Shown here: positions 60,713 through 64,000 of the stretch, one piece after another
Layout of the letters: each line of letters begins with the position of its first letter
Position numbering within the stretch: the stretch's first letter is position 1
From: Rhodobacterales bacterium HKCCE2091
GTDB lineage: Bacteria > Pseudomonadota > Alphaproteobacteria > Rhodobacterales > Rhodobacteraceae
NCBI GenBank assembly: GCA_015689685.1
Contig: WVSL01000001.1
Location: 359,001 to 423,000, forward strand
Length of the DNA: 64,000 bases
Direction: 5' to 3'
Program-made: the position numbers and the translations under genes
Notes under the pieces: model-generated
Database searches by the model: none
What the model saw: the letters and a program-made list of their open reading frames with translations, nothing else
What the model was told of the DNA's origin: nothing

Positions 60713-62869
60713 CTAGCCGAGATCGCAATCGCCGGGCGCGAGCTGCCGGATCGTGGAGACGATCGCGTCCTTCCTGAGCGGTTTCGACAGGTAGTGCTCG
60801 ATCCCGGCATCGCGGATGCGTTCCTGCTCCTCGTCCGAGGCATGGGCGGTCATGGCCACCATCGGCACCGGGTCGAGTCCCTTCCGCGCCTCCAGGTCGC
60901 GGATCCGGCGGGCGGCTTCCAGCCCGTCGACGCCGGGCATGGAGATGTCGGTAAACAGCAGGTCGGGGCGTTCCGCGAGGTAGGCAGCGACCAGTTCTTC
61001 GCCGTCGTTGGCCAGCCGCAGGTCCAGGTCGAGCGTCTTCAGCATCATCTTGAAGACGAGCTGGTTGGTCTTGTTGTCCTCAGCGGCCAGCAGTTGCAGC
61101 CGCCGGGGCGCGGTGCCGTCGCGGTCCTTTGCCCCGCCCGACGGCCTTGCCGATGGCGTTCCGGGCGGAATATCGGCCAGTGCGTCACGCAGGTCCGCCA
61201 GCTTCTGCGGCAGCGACAGGGATGTGGCGGCAAGCCCCTCAGGCATCTCGATATCCACCTCCGCCCCGCCCTCCGCGGCGAGGACGACGGTGCCGGAATA
61301 GCCCTCCGCGACCAGAGCGGCGAGGTCGGGCGCGTGGGGTTCCCCGCCGGGGCCGAGCACCAAGATCGCGAGCCCCGCCTCGCCCGCGTGTTCCAGCGGC
61401 AGGACCTGCGCGGCAAGTTTGCGCAGCGCGCGGTCCAGCCCTTTTCCAGCGCCTTCGCCCCGGTCGACCATCACCACCCGGCGCAGTCCCTTCGGCAGCG
61501 GCGGCACCGGGTCGAGCGCCATCCCCTCCGGCACGCCGAGTTGCAGGGTGATCCCGAAGGCGGACCCGCGGCCAAGCTCGCTGTCGACCCAGATCGACCC
61601 GCCCATCATCCCGACCAGCCGCTGCGTGATCGCGAGGCCGAGGCCGGTGCCCTCGTATTGCCGGTTCTTCTGTTCCTCGACCTGGGTGAAATCGGCGAAG
61701 ATCGCCTCGGCCATGTCCGGCGGGATGCCGATGCCGGTATCCTCTACCACGATCCGCAGCGCGACGCCGTCGTCGGTGACGGAGTCGTGGGTCACCATCA
61801 CCTTGATGTAGCCCGCATCGGTGAACTTCACCGCGTTGCCCATGAGGTTCGTGAGGATCTGCCGGATCCGGCCCGGGTCCCCGATCATCCTGTCGGGCAG
61901 GAAGATGTCGTAGTCGAGTTCGTGCCCGAGCCCTTTTTCCCGCATCGCCGGCGACAGCAGGCGGAACACGTCGAGGATCGCCTGTTCCAGGTCGAACGGT
62001 TCGGACCGGAGCGCGAGCTTGTCGGCCTCGATCTTGGAATAGTCGAGCACGTCGTTGATGATTTCCAGCAGCGCCTCGCCGGAATTGCGGATCGTGTCGA
62101 CGTATTCCCGCTGTTCCTCGTCGAGCGGGGTGTCGGACAGCAGGTCCGCCATGCCGACGACCCCGTTCATCGGCGTCCGGATCTCGTGGCTCATGTTGGC
62201 GAGGAAGGCGGATTTCGCGCGGCTCGCCGCCTCGGCGGCATCGCGGGCCTCGCGCAGTTCCCGTTCCTGCCGGATGGTTTCGGTGATGTTGATGCCCAGC
62301 GACAGGACGTCGCCGTATTCGGTGCGGCGGTCGACGAAGCGGACGAAGCTGCCGTCGTAAAGCTCGATCACGGTTTCGGGGATCTCGTCGCTTTCCCACC
62401 GCGACAGCATCATGTCGATCCAGTCCGGCCCGGCGAGATCGCCGGTGTTGACGATCCCCTCCTCGACGCAGATTCGCAGCACGGTTTCGTAGGAGGCCCC
62501 GGGCGCGACGTCGGCGATGCCCTCGAAGATGCCGAGATAGGCCTGGTTCGCCAGCACCATGCGGTGATCCTGGTCGAACACCGCGTAGAGGTCGGGGATG
62601 GAATGAAGCGAATCCCACAACCGCCGTTCCGCGCGCGTCGCCTTTTCGTTCGCGGCGGCGGTTTCGGCCTTGGCGCGGCTGGTCTGGCCCTGCAGCGCGG
62701 CGTTGACCTCCCGCGCCTGGATCACCTGTTCCGACAGAGTGCGGGCATGTTCGGACAGCTTTCGATTGGCGGCGTAGAGTTCCTCGGACCGCTGCGCGAG
62801 CAGGCGTTCCGCGGCAAGGCGGGCACGGCGTTCCATCGCCAGGCGGTCCGTGAAACGCGCAGAGGCCAT
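60713..62869 (-). CDS. Soluble hybrid sensor histidine kinase
   Basis: 718 residues without membrane segments. An N-terminal coiled coil (about 1-85) is followed by a PAS domain (about 86-195, IPDLYAVFDQDHRMVLANQA), HisKA with H228 (ANMSHEIRTPMNG), HATPase (about 280-440), a receiver-like segment lacking a clear acidic pocket (about 450-560) and a C-terminal receiver with LLFTDISMPGVDG. Signals are probably cytoplasmic. No partner regulator is adjacent. Confidence 0.93.
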   Translation of the reverse strand: MASARFTDRLAMERRARLAAERLLAQRSEELYAANRKLSEHARTLSEQVIQAREVNAALQGQTSRAKAETAAANEKATRAERRLWDSLHSIPDLYAVFDQDHRMVLANQAYLGIFEGIADVAPGASYETVLRICVEEGIVNTGDLAGPDWIDMMLSRWESDEIPETVIELYDGSFVRFVDRRTEYGDVLSLGINITETIRQERELREARDAAEAASRAKSAFLANMSHEIRTPMNGVVGMADLLSDTPLDEEQREYVDTIRNSGEALLEIINDVLDYSKIEADKLALRSEPFDLEQAILDVFRLLSPAMREKGLGHELDYDIFLPDRMIGDPGRIRQILTNLMGNAVKFTDAGYIKVMVTHDSVTDDGVALRIVVEDTGIGIPPDMAEAIFADFTQVEEQKNRQYEGTGLGLAITQRLVGMMGGSIWVDSELGRGSAFGITLQLGVPEGMALDPVPPLPKGLRRVVMVDRGEGAGKGLDRALRKLAAQVLPLEHAGEAGLAILVLGPGGEPHAPDLAALVAEGYSGTVVLAAEGGAEVDIEMPEGLAATSLSLPQKLADLRDALADIPPGTPSARPSGGAKDRDGTAPRRLQLLAAEDNKTNQLVFKMMLKTLDLDLRLANDGEELVAAYLAERPDLLFTDISMPGVDGLEAARRIRDLEARKGLDPVPMVAMTAHASDEEQERIRDAGIEHYLSKPLRKDAIVSTIRQLAPGDCDLG

Positions 62870-62947
62870 GACGGTCGTGCGAAGCTCCCATGAAATTCGG
62901 GAGTTGATCGCACGACCGTAGTCAAAAACCGGTTAATCGCGGTGGCT

Positions 62948-64000
62948 TCAGACCCGCTCGATGGCGAGCGCGATGCCCTGTCCGCCGCCGATGCACATCG
63001 TGACGAGCCCCTTGCTGCCCCCGGTCCGCTCCAGCTCGTAGAGCGTCTTGACCACGAGGATCGCGCCGGTCGCGCCGACCGGGTGGCCAAGCGCGATGGC
63101 GCCGCCGTTCGGGTTCACCTTGGCCGGGTCGAAGCCGAGCCCCTTGGTCACCGCCAGCGCCTGCGCCGCGAAGGCCTCGTTCGACTCGATCACGTCGAAA
63201 TCGTCCGCCGACAGCCCGGTCTTCTCCATCAGCTTCGTCACGGCGGGGATCGGGCCGATTCCCATCACCTCGGGCCGCACGCCCGCGATGGCGTAGCCGA
63301 GCACCCGCGCGCGCGGCTTCAGCCCCTTCTTCTCCGCGGCCTCGGCCCGGGCCAGGACGATGGCCGCCGCGCCGTCGTTGATGCCCGAGGCGTTGCCCGC
63401 CGTCACCGTTCCGTCCTTCTGGAACACGGCCTTCAGCCCGCCGAGCTTCTCCATCGACGTCGCCTTGGGATGTTCGTCGGTGACGAAATCCACCATGTCG
63501 CGCTTCACCTTGACCTGCACCGGCACGATCTGGTCGGCAAAGCGTCCTTCCTCGATCGCGCGGGCGGCCCGGGTCTGGCTTTCCAGCGCGAAGGCGTCCT
63601 GTTCCTCGCGGGTGATCTGGTTCTCGGCGGCCACGTTCTCCGCCGTCACGCCCATGTGCCCGGTGCCGAACGGGCAGGTCAGCGCACCGGTCATCATGTC
63701 GAGCGCCTTGACGTCGCCCATCTTCTGGCCCCACCGGGCCTCGGGCAAGGCGTAAGGCGCACGGCTCATGCTCTCGGCACCACCGGCCAGCCCGAAATCC
63801 GCGTCGCCCATCGCCAGCGCCTGGGTGACGGAAACCACCGCCTGCGCGCCGGAGCCGCACAACCGGTTCACGTTCATCGCCGGGGCGCTGTCGGGGATCC
63901 CGGCCTCCATCGCGGCGACCCGGCTCAGGTACATGTCGCGGGGGATCGTGTTGATGACGTGGCCGAAGACGACATGGCCGATGTCGCCGCCTTCCACCCC
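62948..64000 (-). CDS. Acetyl-CoA acyltransferase (thiolase), 5' end missing
   Basis: Frame runs off the right edge, with about 350 residues seen; roughly 40 N-terminal residues are missing. Nucleophile Cys in NVNRLCGSGAQAVVSV, C-terminal catalytic residues in GGAIALGHPVGATGA and MCIGGGQGIALA. It joins or splits acyl-CoAs; in this order it may supply acetoacetyl-CoA for PHB (PhaA or BktB-like), matching phaZ at the other end. Exact chain-length preference is not known. Confidence 0.94.
   Translation of the reverse strand, partial: GVEGGDIGHVVFGHVINTIPRDMYLSRVAAMEAGIPDSAPAMNVNRLCGSGAQAVVSVTQALAMGDADFGLAGGAESMSRAPYALPEARWGQKMGDVKALDMMTGALTCPFGTGHMGVTAENVAAENQITREEQDAFALESQTRAARAIEEGRFADQIVPVQVKVKRDMVDFVTDEHPKATSMEKLGGLKAVFQKDGTVTAGNASGINDGAAAIVLARAEAAEKKGLKPRARVLGYAIAGVRPEVMGIGPIPAVTKLMEKTGLSADDFDVIESNEAFAAQALAVTKGLGFDPAKVNPNGGAIALGHPVGATGAILVVKTLYELERTGGSKGLVTMCIGGGQGIALAIERV

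Overview
The window is about 64 kb of GC-rich, almost gap-free chromosomal DNA. Gene content and order point to an alphaproteobacterium of the Rhodobacterales (Rhodobacter/Roseobacter relatives). The pointers are a petP-petR-type regulator pair, DUF2794, paired IalB-family proteins, a one-chain indolepyruvate:ferredoxin oxidoreductase, and PHB genes (phaZ, and a thiolase at the right edge). I see no phage, insertion sequence, integrase or CRISPR array. The genus cannot be fixed from the sequence alone. Identifications rest on reading protein motifs by eye, without database searches.

Left part (1-8.4 kb): a truncated epimerase divergent from a LysR regulator, leuB, a DMT-type permease, tRNA-Pro(CGG), a tiny cysteine-rich GDCCVxC protein, PHB depolymerase, a GST and an MFS transporter. 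The main accessory block is 7.9-15.3 kb. A MarR-type regulator stands divergent from an eight-gene operon: an MBL-fold protein with an altered metal site, a DinB-fold protein, an FAD hydroxylase, a DUF2783 peptide, hmgA, a 60-residue membrane peptide, maiA and fahA. The last enzymes take homogentisate to fumarate and acetoacetate. The hydroxylase plus DUF2783 pair looks like a 3-hydroxyphenylacetate 6-hydroxylase (MhaAB type) that would make homogentisate. A second aromatic module at 18.9-23.9 kb (VOC, DUF3291, indolepyruvate oxidoreductase, divergent Lrp regulator) would handle aryl-pyruvates.

Middle part (23.9-36.8 kb): a ferric-iron ABC permease and its binding protein face each other. Between them sit an OhrR-like peroxide regulator and a perhydrolase-type alpha/beta hydrolase that share a clear triple operator. 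Then come asd, a MuiA-like DUF4139 protein, an SRPBCC protein, carbonic anhydrase, a coupled M17 aminopeptidase-NlpC/P60 pair, DUF2794 and a glycosyltransferase.

Right part (36.9-64 kb): a tightly overlapping plus-strand run (hslO, NUDIX, cca, two ABC exporter half-transporters, a P-loop protein, an RNA methyltransferase) converges on an equally tight minus-strand run (petP, petR, HDAC-like deacetylase, xseB, ispA). After ilvE the genes are mostly envelope or housekeeping: a peptidoglycan-binding-domain protein, mtgA, a GST, queG, an epimerase, a lipoprotein L,D-transpeptidase, a CAP lipoprotein, a Tat-exported L,D-transpeptidase, a 60-residue secreted peptide, rlmN, tandem IalB paralogues, asparaginase, a soluble hybrid histidine kinase and a truncated thiolase. 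A pair of long palindromic repeats at 55.3-55.4 kb is the clearest non-coding structure. No single gene is a proven new system. The best candidates for new biology are the MBL/DinB/small-peptide additions to the homogentisate operon and the OhrR-hydrolase operator array.
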